Part shown: in pieces, positions 48,199-56,879 of the stretch
Numbering within the stretch: position 1 is the first letter of the stretch
Layout: each line of letters opens with the position of its first letter
From: Pseudocolwellia sp049933045
GTDB taxonomy: Bacteria; Pseudomonadota; Gammaproteobacteria; Enterobacterales; Alteromonadaceae
Assembly (NCBI RefSeq): GCF_049933045.1
Contig: NZ_CP187926.1
Coordinates: forward strand, 2,480,001-2,544,000
Length of the DNA stretch: 64,000 bases
Direction of reading: 5' to 3'
The notes under the pieces: generated by a model
Seen by the model: only the letters and a program-made list of their open reading frames with translations
Databases searched by the model: none
What the model was told of the DNA's origin: nothing
Made by a program: the position numbers and the translations under genes

Positions 48199-49323
48199 GT
48201 GGAGCTAAAAATTCAATTTAACGTATCTAAAGATCCAATATCATCACCTGAGCCCGCGCCATTTGATCCTGTAAAAATTAGAAATTTTCTATTACTCATC
48301 GTTACTTTGCTAAGCCTTATAGGTTTTGGTGTTTACAGCTTGTGGACTACAGAATCAGAGCCTTCTTTACCTGACACACTTAATTCGCCAAGCATTGCTT
48401 TATCAAGTGCTGCATTTCCAAAGCATTCCGTATCTAATAACTCCGAGACAGATACCTCAACGTCATATACTTCTGCTTCAAATATCGCTGTGTCAAATAT
48501 AGCTGTTTCAAATATCGTAAACGCACAACCAGCAGCAAATATTTCGACAAATACAGAAACTCAGGCAAACACAGAAACTTTGGTAAGTTCGGCACTAGCT
48601 GAAGATACAACAACTAATATAGTCGACAGCACAGTCACTAATAACACAGTAAGTAATACCGAAAATCATGCAGCAAGTGATGCAGTTCATACTAAAGTAC
48701 CTCAAAATAAAGTCGCTAGTAATGAAGTAACAGCACAAGCCAAAACGGCTAATACAACGCCTGAAACTAATATTCCTGAAACTAGCACCACAGAAGCTAG
48801 CACGACTAAAGCAACATTAGCGATTACCTCTGACTCGCCAGCACAAAAAATAGCTCGCGTCGAACCAGAACTAGCAACAAAAAAAGAGCAAGAACCAAAA
48901 CTAAAATCAGAAGCACAAAACACTATTAATGTAACGCCAGCAATAGTGAATAAAGTTGAGCAAAAAAGTACTGATTTGTTAACCTCAAATAAAACCCTAA
49001 ACAAGATTGTTCAACGCGCGCAATTAACATCAAATATACTATCTAGAGAACCAAGCGATAATATTGAACACCTGAGTTTACAAGAAAAAAATAAGTTATA
49101 TTTATTCACTGAAATTCACGATAAGAATAATCAAAAAATTTATCATCGCTGGGTATTTAAGAAAAATCTCATAGCTGAAATCACACTTAACATTAGAAAT
49201 GACCCATGGCGCACTTATTCAAGTAAAAACTTTGATGAAACCATGATTGGTCAATGGGAAGTCCAGGTGGTAGATCAGGATGATAATATTTTGAAAACGA
49301 TAATGTTTGATGTTTCACGATGA
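48199..49323 (+). CDS. DUF2914-domain membrane protein with long low-complexity linker
   Basis: A 374-residue protein starting at a GTG preceded by AAGGGAG. A cytoplasmic N-terminus of about 30 residues is followed by one membrane helix (about 31-52), then a 200-residue Ser/Thr/Ala/Asn linker with repeats such as SNIAVSNIAVSNIV, and a C-terminal DUF2914 domain (about 285-374): LYLFTEIHDKNNQKIYHRWVF to WRTYSSKNF and the terminal GQWEVQVVDQ. The domain faces the periplasm. Its function is unknown. It follows the toxin gene by 85 bp but seems to have its own promoter region. Confidence 0.85.
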   Translation: MELKIQFNVSKDPISSPEPAPFDPVKIRNFLLLIVTLLSLIGFGVYSLWTTESEPSLPDTLNSPSIALSSAAFPKHSVSNNSETDTSTSYTSASNIAVSNIAVSNIVNAQPAANISTNTETQANTETLVSSALAEDTTTNIVDSTVTNNTVSNTENHAASDAVHTKVPQNKVASNEVTAQAKTANTTPETNIPETSTTEASTTKATLAITSDSPAQKIARVEPELATKKEQEPKLKSEAQNTINVTPAIVNKVEQKSTDLLTSNKTLNKIVQRAQLTSNILSREPSDNIEHLSLQEKNKLYLFTEIHDKNNQKIYHRWVFKKNLIAEITLNIRNDPWRTYSSKNFDETMIGQWEVQVVDQDDNILKTIMFDVSR

Positions 49324-49363
49324 AAACACTAAAGAACACATAAATATCAGATAACGCTAGCCA

Positions 49364-49423
49364 GCTTAAACAACTACTTAAACAAGTGCTTAAACAAGTG
49401 CTTAAACAAGTGCTTAAACAAAA
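49364..49423 (+). repeat. 12-bp tandem repeat (GCTTAAACAAGT)
   Basis: Five adjacent 12-bp units at 49364, 49376, 49388, 49400 and 49412; the three central ones are almost identical and the outer ones have one to three changes. The array begins 40 bp beyond the DUF2914 stop and is not coding. Single-strand copies may form ACTTG/CAAGT pairs. Confidence 0.85.
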
Positions 49424-49466
49424 GAATGAATGAGTAATGATTCATTTTTTTTCTATCAAATAAAAT

Positions 49467-49510
49467 GTCGCATAAACACAACATTGTCGTATAAATTATT
49501 TTATGCGACA
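49467..49510. repeat. 11-bp inverted repeat with internal direct repeat
   Basis: TGTCGCATAAA (49467-49477) pairs perfectly with TTTATGCGACA (49500-49510). TGTCGTATAAA at 49486-49496 is a direct near-repeat of the left arm, so alternative pairings exist. It lies between the 12-bp array and the iterons, and could be a terminator for the DUF2914 gene or an operator. Confidence 0.6.
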
Positions 49511-49635
49511 AAAGTCATGTTGTAGAAACAGCTAAGTAACCTCTATTTAATTCAGCAAGACCTGCCTATAACCTCAAATAAGGGCTAATCACTTGTTTAT
49601 AAACCATCTATATCTAAATGGTTAATTCATCAAAA

Positions 49636-49765
49636 TTAGCCAAAAATGACTAATCCACCATAATTAGCCAAAAATGACTAATCCACCATAATTAGCCATA
49701 AACGGCTAAATCAACACAATTAGCCAAAAATGGCTAAATTTGCATTATTAGCCATAAACGGCTAA
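49636..49765 (+). promoter_or_regulatory. Five 18-bp inverted-repeat units at exact 28-bp spacing
   Basis: TTAGCC-N6-GGCTAA units start at 49636, 49664, 49692, 49720 and 49748. Units 3, 4 and 5 are perfect dyads; units 1 and 2 have GACTAA in the right arm. Each is 18 bp with a 10-bp spacer. The right half of a degenerate sixth unit, in register, is AATGGTTAA (49617-49625). The ribosome site AAGGAG (49785-49790) and GTG start at 49798 follow 20-30 bp after the last unit, so they look like stacked operators of the downstream operon. Confidence 0.88.
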
Positions 49766-49797
49766 ATTAGATTGTATGTATAGCAAGGAGTGTTAAT

Positions 49798-50448
49798 GTG
49801 AAACTTACTTATAAACCCATTTCAGTGATCAGCGGCGATGTCATTAATTCAACAAAGCTAAGCTCCGAACAGTTTGAACAACTACTTACACGGATCAAAG
49901 AGATCCAAAAGTGGATCAGCGAAAGTAATAAATCAAATGTACATAGTATTGAGCGAGGTGATGAGTTTCAAACTCTAGTACATGATATTGAAAATTCTCT
50001 CAGATACACTATTATCTATCGCGTTGCGATTAAAGCGTTAGGCAACTCATTCGATAGCCGTATTAGCTTTGCTATTGCTTCAAACGCTGATTTACGTGAA
50101 TCTGTATCTGAGTCTATGGGACAAGCATTTATTCTTTCTGGCCGTGGATTAAAAAACCTAAAAAATGAAAAACTATTATTTAGCTCTGATAACCAAAAAC
50201 TCGAAGCAGATTTTAACTTACTCTTTAAATATTTAGATAAACAGATCACAGAGTTAACTTCACGCCAATGTGAAGTTTTACTCCCAATGCTCAAAAGTAA
50301 TGGAGGCTTATCAATAACTGAGTTGTCTAAAAAATTAGGCGTTGCTGATGCTACAGCAAGTAAGTCACTCAAAGCATCAGGTTGGTCATTAATCAATGAA
50401 TTGAACAACCAATTCATAAATCATGTACAAGGATTGAAACATGCTTAA
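49798..50448 (+). CDS. SatD-family protein with C-terminal helix-turn-helix
   Basis: A 216-residue protein starting at GTG 49798, with AAGGAG 7 bases upstream. The N-terminal SatD domain (about 1-140) includes VISGDVINSTKL, SIERGDEFQTLV and the Ser-rich MGQAFILSGRGLKNL. It resembles a nucleotidyl-cyclase-related fold, but I see no proven catalytic set. The C-terminus (about 155-210, LTSRQCEVLLPMLKSNGGLS, ITELSKKLGVADATASKSL) is a MarR-like winged helix. Regulation of its own operon through the phased repeats is likely. It overlaps the DUF3307 gene by 8 bp. Confidence 0.83.
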   Translation: MKLTYKPISVISGDVINSTKLSSEQFEQLLTRIKEIQKWISESNKSNVHSIERGDEFQTLVHDIENSLRYTIIYRVAIKALGNSFDSRISFAIASNADLRESVSESMGQAFILSGRGLKNLKNEKLLFSSDNQKLEADFNLLFKYLDKQITELTSRQCEVLLPMLKSNGGLSITELSKKLGVADATASKSLKASGWSLINELNNQFINHVQGLKHA

Positions 50449-51199
50449 TTATTTTGAGATATTAATACCGTTTTTACTTATTCACATCATCTGTGACTTT
50501 TATCTACAACCAAGCACATGGGTAGCCGCAAAAAAACAAAAAACCTACCGTGCACCACAACTCTACTTACACTCAATTTTACACGGAATTGCATTAATCA
50601 TCCCTGCCTTAGCTTTGGGTATTAATGGCTATTCAATACTCTGCTTAGTGAGTATTGTTGCCATCAGCCACTTTTTTATAGACCTTTGGAAAGTATCAAC
50701 GCCAAACGGTCATAAGTTTTCCTACTTTGTTATTGACCAAGCTTTACATATCTCTGTTATAGCGCTTATTTCGTATCATATGATAGACGGCTTAACGATT
50801 GAAACCGTGCTTAAACACGACAAATTTTCTGATGTGATTATGATCGTGTTTGCCTACTTACTTATTCTAAAGCCCACTTCACTTATCATTGGAAATGTTT
50901 TAAAAAAATACCCGATTACAGAACCCGAAGGTGACACAAATAATAAAGGTTTAGTTGCTGGCGGCGAGTTAATTGGCTACTTAGAGCGCATATTAATTCT
51001 TACATTTACACTCGTCGGTAGTTATGCCGCTGTAGGCTTTGTATTGGCAGCTAAATCAATATTTAGATTTGGAGAATTAAACAAGTCAAACGATAGAAGC
51101 ATGACAGAGTATGTATTCATTGGTTCGTTAGTTTCGGTAGTTATCACAACATTATTAGGCACTATCATATCGCTTGGTTTAGAGATAAAAATCAAATAA
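50441..51199 (+). CDS. DUF3307-family membrane protein
   Basis: A 252-residue membrane protein with seven or so helices. It begins IPFLLIHIICDFYLQPSTWVAAKK, the DUF3307 hallmark, with a His/Asp pair in ISHFFIDLWK. The cytoplasmic loop TEPEGDTNNKGLVAGGELIGYLER (split near its middle) and LAAKSIFRFGELNK are also typical. The function is unknown. It is translated with SatD, a pairing I believe recurs in several phyla. Confidence 0.85.
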   Translation: MLNYFEILIPFLLIHIICDFYLQPSTWVAAKKQKTYRAPQLYLHSILHGIALIIPALALGINGYSILCLVSIVAISHFFIDLWKVSTPNGHKFSYFVIDQALHISVIALISYHMIDGLTIETVLKHDKFSDVIMIVFAYLLILKPTSLIIGNVLKKYPITEPEGDTNNKGLVAGGELIGYLERILILTFTLVGSYAAVGFVLAAKSIFRFGELNKSNDRSMTEYVFIGSLVSVVITTLLGTIISLGLEIKIK

Positions 51200-51567
51200 A
51201 CAATAATAGTCAACTCGTTTTATATCGCGATAACGACGTGCATGGTTGTACTAATGTACTTATATCAGGAAAGTATAGATGCCTAGGAACAGTAACTGAG
51301 ATGGGCAATGGCGAGCGCTAAACTTCTGATGAAAACACTGTGTATTTTAATAGTTAATAATGACTAGTAGGCAAGAATATAAAATTAAATACCATCAATC
51401 TCTTCTCCTTATTGTATGTTGGAGAGTAGGTGTTGGAGAATAAGCACTTCATCCCTCTCTTTTAAATAAAATGTCAGTAAATTAAATATCACTGACCTCT
51501 TTTATTTTTTCTTTGTATTGTTATTTTTTATCTATTTGCATGAACTATTTCATAAAGATTTTTTGAT
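51200..51567. repeat. Gene-free stretch with degenerate composite-repeat fragments
   Basis: Positions 51231-51330 carry a decayed left-module of the repeat family: CGATAACGACGTGCATGG, GATGCCTAGGAACAGTAAC, then CTGAGATGGGCAATGG and GCGAGCGCTAAA. At 51490-51515 a right-end module, CACTGACCTCTTTTATTTTT, follows. No open frame of note. It sits between the DUF3307 gene and the convergent oxidoreductase gene. Confidence 0.6.
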
Positions 51568-53070
51568 TTATATGAAATTTGGGTTAGTGCGTCCAGCCAA
51601 ATCTTTTGGGAAGTTTCTATCTAATGCTAGATATTCTGCACGTAAACTAATTTCCAGTTCAGTTAATCTATAGGTAACAGAAACCGTGCTCTCAGAGCCA
51701 TTGGTGTCTGATATATTGTTATTTGATGTACTGCCATCAGATGTACTGTTGTTAAACAGCATGCCATGCTCAACTAAATTATTAATAATAGTGTCTGCCG
51801 CAGGTAATGCAGATGAAGCCTTAACGATTTCACACCTTGCATAGTTATCATATTCAAAAGAAACATTGGCTACTCGCAAAGTAGCATCAGCTCCTGGTAT
51901 TTGTTGTGCGCCAAACATAGGAGGTCCACCTAACGTAGCATTACCAAACGATGGAATAAAACCAGCCACTTTATCAATAGCTTTAGCCGTTCTTGTTTTA
52001 ACGATTTGAGGATCCCACTGATTATTTACTTTAGCTAAATACTTTTTGTCTAGTTGAGGCTGCGCACTCTCTAATTCTGACGAAACTAAACCGTCTTCAA
52101 ACAAAGTAACATCAGGGGTCATAGCATGGATCTGAAAGTAACCATTTGGATATGGCGTTAGTTGAGTCATGCCATTCTTTGTACCTCGTTCACCATAAAA
52201 AACAATTTCAGGCCAATTATTCTGCTCGCTAGGCCAATAACTCACATAAGCGGCTTTAAATTCCACCATACGTTTTGGCAGCAATCCAATCATGTTATCT
52301 ATGGTTCCCGTTTGAAAACCACAGGCATTTATTAGGTAGTCTACTTCAAACGTTTCATCTTTTTCTGAGCACTTAGCTTCAACAATCCATTTATTACTGG
52401 TCTTATTTTGAATAACCGAGGTCACGTAACTATTTGTTAATAAACGACAGTTATCACTCTTTTCGAGAGTCAAACTGGCAATAGCGGCAAGCCTAAATAC
52501 ATTAATTCCAAATTCTTGAACTAAGATCAACGGAAACTTTAATTGATTTAAATCGGCGTTTTTGGCGAAAGATATCATCCATTCATCAGACGTTTCTGGA
52601 TGTTTAGGTGTTACTAGTTGAGCAAGTTTTTCTATGTCTTGGCGTTCATACAAAGTGAAATATTGTGAGGCTGGGCCCAACACTTGATTTAGAGGATCAA
52701 ACGCTATTAACTTTGCATATTCTTGCTGAAGTACTTTTAGTCGCTTAATAACATCACTTGGCTGTCCGTTATCCTGTAATGGCACAGCAACAATAGTTGG
52801 TCGATAATCGATAGCGTCTCTATAAAGTCTGGCTGTGCTGATGGATTGCTTTAACAACTCGATACATTGTTGATCTGAAATCTCTCGATACAAGTTACCA
52901 CCTGCATGAAGATGACACATAGGTGGCCCGTTGATTAAGCTGGTTTCTTTTTCCAACAGTACAACGTTTACACCAAGTTCGCTAAGTCGCAACGCAATAG
53001 TAGCGCCACCAATGCCTCCGCCGATAATACCAACGCAAACATTTGAATTTTCAGAATTTTGATAAAACAT
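51568..53070 (-). CDS. FAD-dependent oxidoreductase (DAO-like)
   Basis: A 500-residue flavoprotein of unassigned substrate. A Rossmann FAD site GIIGGGIGGATIALRLSE (about 14-31) with VVLLEKE is at the N-terminus, FAD-contacting CHLHAGGNLYREIS follows, and the C-terminal GAQQIPGADATLRVANV is near the active site. A late insert of Ser/Asn/Thr (about 450-475) looks low-complexity. No signal peptide. It is followed at 70 bp by a phosphoglycolate-phosphatase-like gene in the same direction, suggesting a two-gene operon transcribed from gph. Confidence 0.82.
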   Translation of the reverse strand: MFYQNSENSNVCVGIIGGGIGGATIALRLSELGVNVVLLEKETSLINGPPMCHLHAGGNLYREISDQQCIELLKQSISTARLYRDAIDYRPTIVAVPLQDNGQPSDVIKRLKVLQQEYAKLIAFDPLNQVLGPASQYFTLYERQDIEKLAQLVTPKHPETSDEWMISFAKNADLNQLKFPLILVQEFGINVFRLAAIASLTLEKSDNCRLLTNSYVTSVIQNKTSNKWIVEAKCSEKDETFEVDYLINACGFQTGTIDNMIGLLPKRMVEFKAAYVSYWPSEQNNWPEIVFYGERGTKNGMTQLTPYPNGYFQIHAMTPDVTLFEDGLVSSELESAQPQLDKKYLAKVNNQWDPQIVKTRTAKAIDKVAGFIPSFGNATLGGPPMFGAQQIPGADATLRVANVSFEYDNYARCEIVKASSALPAADTIINNLVEHGMLFNNSTSDGSTSNNNISDTNGSESTVSVTYRLTELEISLRAEYLALDRNFPKDLAGRTNPNFI

Positions 53071-53139
53071 ATTTAAGATATTAAGTGGTGTTACATAAGG
53101 ATAAATTACAAAGACGTTTACTATTGACTAGTTTGAATA

Positions 53140-53850
53140 TTAACTAGCAACAGTATTAGCAGGAATTATTGTAGGCGTTAACGTGCCAATGATATCGGCA
53201 AAGTCATCTAACACTAACGTTGCCCCTTGGCTTTTAATATTTTCACCGTGGTTGTAACCATAGGTTAAACCAATACTTTCCATATTAGCTGCAGTAGCGG
53301 CAAAAATGTCGTTTTTAGAATCGCCAATCATTACACATTTAGCAGCATTAACTCCCAGCGTTTCACAAACGTACTCTAACTGCATAGGATCAGGTTTACG
53401 TTTAGGTAAACTATCGCCTCCCACTATCATTTCAAATAGCTTATGTAAGCCAAATGCTTCAAGTATTGGAGAAACAAACTGTTCAGGCTTATTGGTTACA
53501 ATCATTAAGCGATAACCGTTAGCTTGTAACGTTTCTAATGTATTTTTCACATTTGGATAAAGACAGGTATCAACGCATACATTTTGCGCATAAAAATCTA
53601 GAAATATTGAAAGGGCTTTTTCAACCATTAACGGGTTAAGCTCAGGAGAAATATTAATACTGCCAGATAAGGCTCTTTTAGTTAACACCTCAGCACCATT
53701 ACCCACCCAACTGCGAATAACGTCGGTAGAATAAGTTGCCATATTCAAAGCTTTTAACATTTCATTAATGCTGAGTGCTAAGTCTGGCACACTGTCGATG
53801 AGTGTTCCGTCTAAATCAAATATCAATACTTCTTTATTTGTAAATTTCAA
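53140..53850 (-). CDS. HAD-family phosphatase, Gph-like
   Basis: A 236-residue HAD phosphatase. Motif I VLIFDLDGTLIDSVPDLALS (about 7-26), motif II IVTNK (about 115), motif III KPDPMQL and motif IV GDSKNDIFAA are all present, with a Gph-type helical cap. It probably hydrolyses 2-phosphoglycolate or a similar small phosphate. Canonical gph normally sits with rpe and trpS, absent here, so the exact substrate is open. Confidence 0.88.
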   Translation of the reverse strand: MKFTNKEVLIFDLDGTLIDSVPDLALSINEMLKALNMATYSTDVIRSWVGNGAEVLTKRALSGSINISPELNPLMVEKALSIFLDFYAQNVCVDTCLYPNVKNTLETLQANGYRLMIVTNKPEQFVSPILEAFGLHKLFEMIVGGDSLPKRKPDPMQLEYVCETLGVNAAKCVMIGDSKNDIFAATAANMESIGLTYGYNHGENIKSQGATLVLDDFADIIGTLTPTIIPANTVAS

Positions 53851-54009
53851 TTTAAAAACTCATGTTTACCCTAGTTATATGGGGCGTAGTATATATTTAA
53901 TAGCATCGAGCTTCTACAATTTACAGATTTTAAATTTTGATTATGGAGGCAGGAATAAAGCGCGTAACCAATGAAGTTTACGCGCGAAGTAAATGTTAAA
54001 ACAACGCGA

Positions 54010-54555
54010 TTAAAACAAATAAGATACGTTTAAGTTTGCTGATACAGCAACATAAGTAGCAGGCTTAGAAATTAAATCTTCATACTTATCAGCTTGGCGG
54101 AATCTTATAACAAAGTCCAAAGCCACTTGCCCCCAGTTATAACCAACTCCACCGCCAAGTTGAAGACCTGAAAAAGATTCGCTATCAAATGAAGTTTTCC
54201 ATTCCTCAGAGAAAAAGCCTGCCCCACCATAACCTCTGAAGCCTTTTTGCGTAAAACCAACACCACCGTATGCCATTAAATCATAACCAGTAGAATCTAG
54301 GTTACTAAAGTCACGACTTTCTAATGAAAAATATGAAGCCCTTATTTGAAAATGGTTATTAGGGGCATAACCTGCAGTAAGGTTATAGCCACTAAATGTA
54401 TCATCATTTGCATAGTCATTATCACTTGATAACGTAAAAACATATCTACCAGCTCCAACGCTCCAATGATTAGCATCGTCAGTATTTGCATACGATAGAG
54501 TGGAAAGAAGTAAAGATGATGCCAAAATAGTAGATGAGATTAATTTGTTCTTCAT
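54010..54555 (-). CDS. Outer-membrane beta-barrel protein (8-stranded, porin-like)
   Basis: A 181-residue protein with signal peptide ending LSYA (about 23). Alternating strands such as WSVGAGRYVFTLS, GYNLTAGYAPNNHFQIRAS, GLQLGGGVGYNWGQVALDF and a terminal NVSYLF with C-terminal Phe fit an 8-strand barrel of the OmpA/OmpW-like superfamily. No periplasmic domain. Function unknown. The gene is monocistronic. Confidence 0.85.
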   Translation of the reverse strand: MKNKLISSTILASSLLLSTLSYANTDDANHWSVGAGRYVFTLSSDNDYANDDTFSGYNLTAGYAPNNHFQIRASYFSLESRDFSNLDSTGYDLMAYGGVGFTQKGFRGYGGAGFFSEEWKTSFDSESFSGLQLGGGVGYNWGQVALDFVIRFRQADKYEDLISKPATYVAVSANLNVSYLF

Positions 54556-55184
54556 GATATTCCTTTTTATTTAGATGGTATAAACACAAATCATTTGTGT
54601 CTTAAGAGTGATAAATCACTAAAAATACTTGTAAATCTTATCAGTTTTAAATTTACAAAACTACGTGAAAACAATAATTCAGCAATATAAACACCGTAAA
54701 CACATTGTTATTAACATCATGAATTTATTAGATAAAATTATATTTACAATTACATTTTCCTAATGTGTTTTGCCAAATATCTAAAATGAATACATAAAGT
54801 AAAATGTAGCGTATCGGCTAGCTCTGAAACATAACGAGATAGCTATTATTCATATCTGGCTTTGATTTTAGTTATTACTTAAATCAAGTTAGCTGACCCC
54901 TTGATATTCTCAGAGGGAAAGGTAAAGAGCTGCGTTAGCGTCACTCTCTTCTTTTGGATACAGTCACCACCGAGACAAAATAAACGATGAGTTACATATA
55001 TTATAATTAAGTGTTACCGACCCCTTTTATTTTTAGATCAAAAAAGCCGCTATATAGCGGCTTATATAATAATTGCAAAAATGCAATTAATTACAAACTT
55101 TAGACTCTTCAATCATGGCTTTTTGAACAGCAACAGTTTCTTTAATAACGTTATCTAAATGATGTTTTCTTTATCTAAGTTAGC
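54556..55184. repeat. Repeat-fragment region between OMP and immunity genes
   Basis: Three fragments occur. GATAGCTATTATTCATATCT with CTGGCTTTGATTTTAGTTAT (54838-54877) recurs at 59811-59850. The palindromic unit AAATCAAGTTAGCTGACCCC plus TTGATATT (54881-54908) follows. A composite-repeat right end, GCGTTAGCGTCACTCT with GTCACCACCGAGACA (54930-54985), comes last. A further ACCGACCCCTTTTATTTTT fragment is at 55015-55033. Minus strand 55092-55165 reads KHHLDNVIKETVAVQKAMIE to a stop but has no start and may be a gene remnant. Confidence 0.65.
55036..55063 (-). terminator. Terminator of the immunity/toxin operon
   Basis: AAGCCGCTATATAGCGGCTT (55044-55063) is a perfect palindrome; on the minus strand it is followed by TTTTTGATCT. 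It is 120 bp past the immunity stop. Confidence 0.75.
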
Positions 55185-55772
55185 TTAATTAGAAAAAATA
55201 TTATCAAGATCTTCGTCAATAAATACACCAGTTAATCCATTACCTTCTACAGCAGATTTAAACTTATCAGTACAAAACAAACGAGCACCACCTGTTAACT
55301 TGCTTTTAAAAACAGGCTTATTTTTTACATCATCATTTATGAAAGCAATCTTGATATAATCTAGAGGATAACCATCTAAATATTCGCGTTCACATTTTGC
55401 TTCATCTTCTTGTCCAAATGTACGCAAATTAAAAATTACAATAGGCTCACCATCAGCTTTTGTTTCAATAAACTCACCTAGAGGCGCTAATAAATCTTTT
55501 AAAGCTTCATAAGCATTCATCCTAAGAGCGATAAATCCATCCATGATACTTATATCGTAGTTATCTTTTAGGTAACCAGGTAAAAAAGACAACTCATAAC
55601 TTTGAGGCCAATACTTTAATAATGAGTCATTATTCATATGGATATCAAGTAGAAACATGCAAGCATCTTGATTAGATGGCAACATTGGTTGTATTCTTTC
55701 AGAGAATGAAAGTATGTCCCACTCAACCATGTCGTAAGAATTAGTAACAGGCTTTAACGAGAACAACTTCAT
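55185..55772 (-). CDS. Probable immunity protein (Imm11/DUF1629-like)
   Basis: A 195-residue protein. Its C-terminal segment, PVFKSKLTGGARLFCTDK then FKSAVEGNGLTGVFIDED, resembles the end of Imm11/DUF1629-type immunity proteins, where a displayed helix and a final Phe/acid patch contact the toxin. There is no signal peptide; a cytosolic inhibitor is expected. The ATG overlaps the stop of the AHH nuclease gene by 4 bp (ATGA), the typical toxin-then-immunity order. Confidence 0.65.
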   Translation of the reverse strand: MKLFSLKPVTNSYDMVEWDILSFSERIQPMLPSNQDACMFLLDIHMNNDSLLKYWPQSYELSFLPGYLKDNYDISIMDGFIALRMNAYEALKDLLAPLGEFIETKADGEPIVIFNLRTFGQEDEAKCEREYLDGYPLDYIKIAFINDDVKNKPVFKSKLTGGARLFCTDKFKSAVEGNGLTGVFIDEDLDNIFSN

Positions 55773-56467
55773 GATTTACCATCCCAATTAGCATTTTTAC
55801 TCATCATAACGCTGGCTGGTATCATATGATTTTTAATTTTTATTTTCACGCCACGTAATGCATTTACAAAATCAAGTTTATTTACTTTGCTTCTTAAACT
55901 AGTAGGCACCCAAACTTCATAATTATGACGATTCAACCTTCTATGAGAAACAGTGTCAGGCGTAGCCCAATCATCTGACTTGTTTTTTTCAAAATTTCTT
56001 AGCCATACCCCATTCGTAGGATCATTAATACCAATACCAAACGAGTGCATTCTTAAACGTGTGGCATATGTAAGACGTTGTCTATATCGGCCCTTACCAC
56101 ACACAATGTGATGCGCCTCATGATATGAAGTCGGTTTTGGCTCGCCAGCAGCTCGTAAAAACTTAGCAAGCTTTTCCGTTGGATGATGCTCTTCTTCTGC
56201 TAGCTCCTTAATAGAGGTACCTTTACTTTCGTTCTCTGCACGGTAAGACTCTAAGCTTTGTTGTGCAATAAGCAAGTGCTCTAAACGCTTGTGTTCTTTT
56301 TGTAAATGGTCGTAATCTCTTTGCAGCTTTTCCTTAGATGCAGCAGATTTTCGACGCTTGTCGTCATAGTGTTTTTTGGCTAGTAATTCAAAATTATAAA
56401 TAGCCATTTCTAAAGGGCTAGGGTTACTTGGTCGTTCTGGCATTGGGTAGCGCTGCAGTTGAATCAT
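55769..56467 (-). CDS. AHH-motif nuclease toxin
   Basis: A protein of about 232 residues. The ATG at 56467, preceded by AAGGATTTAAGG, is preferred to a TTG 15 codons earlier. After a Lys/Glu-rich coiled-coil segment (about 40-85) comes the AHH nuclease domain with EAHHIVCGKGRYRQ (the Ala-His-His near residue 118), then GIGINDPTNGVWL and a second His in HRRLNRHNYEVW. The AHH family is an HNH-like nuclease class common as C-terminal toxins of polymorphic and T6SS effectors. No N-terminal trafficking domain is present, so it may be delivered as a cargo effector or be a remnant. The gene is followed by the immunity candidate. Confidence 0.82.
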   Translation of the reverse strand: MIQLQRYPMPERPSNPSPLEMAIYNFELLAKKHYDDKRRKSAASKEKLQRDYDHLQKEHKRLEHLLIAQQSLESYRAENESKGTSIKELAEEEHHPTEKLAKFLRAAGEPKPTSYHEAHHIVCGKGRYRQRLTYATRLRMHSFGIGINDPTNGVWLRNFEKNKSDDWATPDTVSHRRLNRHNYEVWVPTSLRSKVNKLDFVNALRGVKIKIKNHMIPASVMMSKNANWDGKS

Positions 56468-56612
56468 CCTTAAATCCTTAAATTTCCCTTCCGTTAGGGC
56501 GTAAAATAGCAAATAGATTATCGAGCTTCAATTCTAAACGTTACACATCTAATAACTGGGATCACTTTATTGCTAACAATGATTTACATAGTGGTTAAAT
56601 TTTCAGTTCAAG

Positions 56613-56640
56613 ATATCAAGTTTACTGACCCCTTGATATT
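56613..56640. repeat. Palindromic unit (arms ATATCAAG/CTTGATAT)
   Basis: ATATCAAG and CTTGATAT flank TTTACTGACCCC. Near-identical units occur at 54881-54908, 57581-57609, 57791-57820 and 59701-59729. This one is followed six bases later by a truncated reading frame. Confidence 0.85.
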
Positions 56641-56645
56641 TTTAT

Positions 56646-56879
56646 TACTCAGGTGACCAATTAAGTACGATTAAATACCTACAAACGCTAGCAGGACAAC
56701 ACGGAATGTTATGGGCAGGGTTAGATTTAAAAGGCTTAAAAGAAAGAAATATACAAAATAACTCAGGAGCACAATCGGGGCTTATTACGTATACGCAAGA
56801 TAACGAGATACCCGCTGATGCATTACTTACAGCACAGTATTTAGGAGAACGAGTGTCATTATTAGCCAATCGTTTTTAA
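56646..56879 (+). pseudogene. C-terminal remnant of a flavodoxin/NAD(P)H-oxidoreductase-like gene
   Basis: An open stretch of 77 codons without a start codon near its beginning. It reads YSGDQLSTIKYLQTLAGQ, HGMLWAGLDLKG, then QSGLITYTQDNE and LLTAQYLGERVSLLANRF before TAA. The HGMLWAGL segment and terminal LGERVSLLANR recall the C-terminal third of flavodoxin-like NAD(P)H-quinone-reductase (WrbA/NQO-type) proteins. The first two-thirds of the gene are missing and replaced by a palindromic repeat that ends 6 bp upstream. The remnant is not expressed in a useful form. Confidence 0.65.

Noticed and set aside
49636..49765. CRISPR-like array
   Set aside because: The spacers are only 10 bp, partly repeat one another, no cas genes are present, and the units are palindromic operators with a promoter-like position.
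49636..49765. Plasmid-type iteron origin
   Set aside because: No replication initiator gene is nearby and the adjacent genes are of a chromosomal SatD/DUF3307 type.
55092..55165. Minus-strand gene remnant (KHHLDNVIKETVAVQ...)
   Set aside because: Reads like protein for 24 codons but an in-frame stop lies just upstream; too short to support as a feature.
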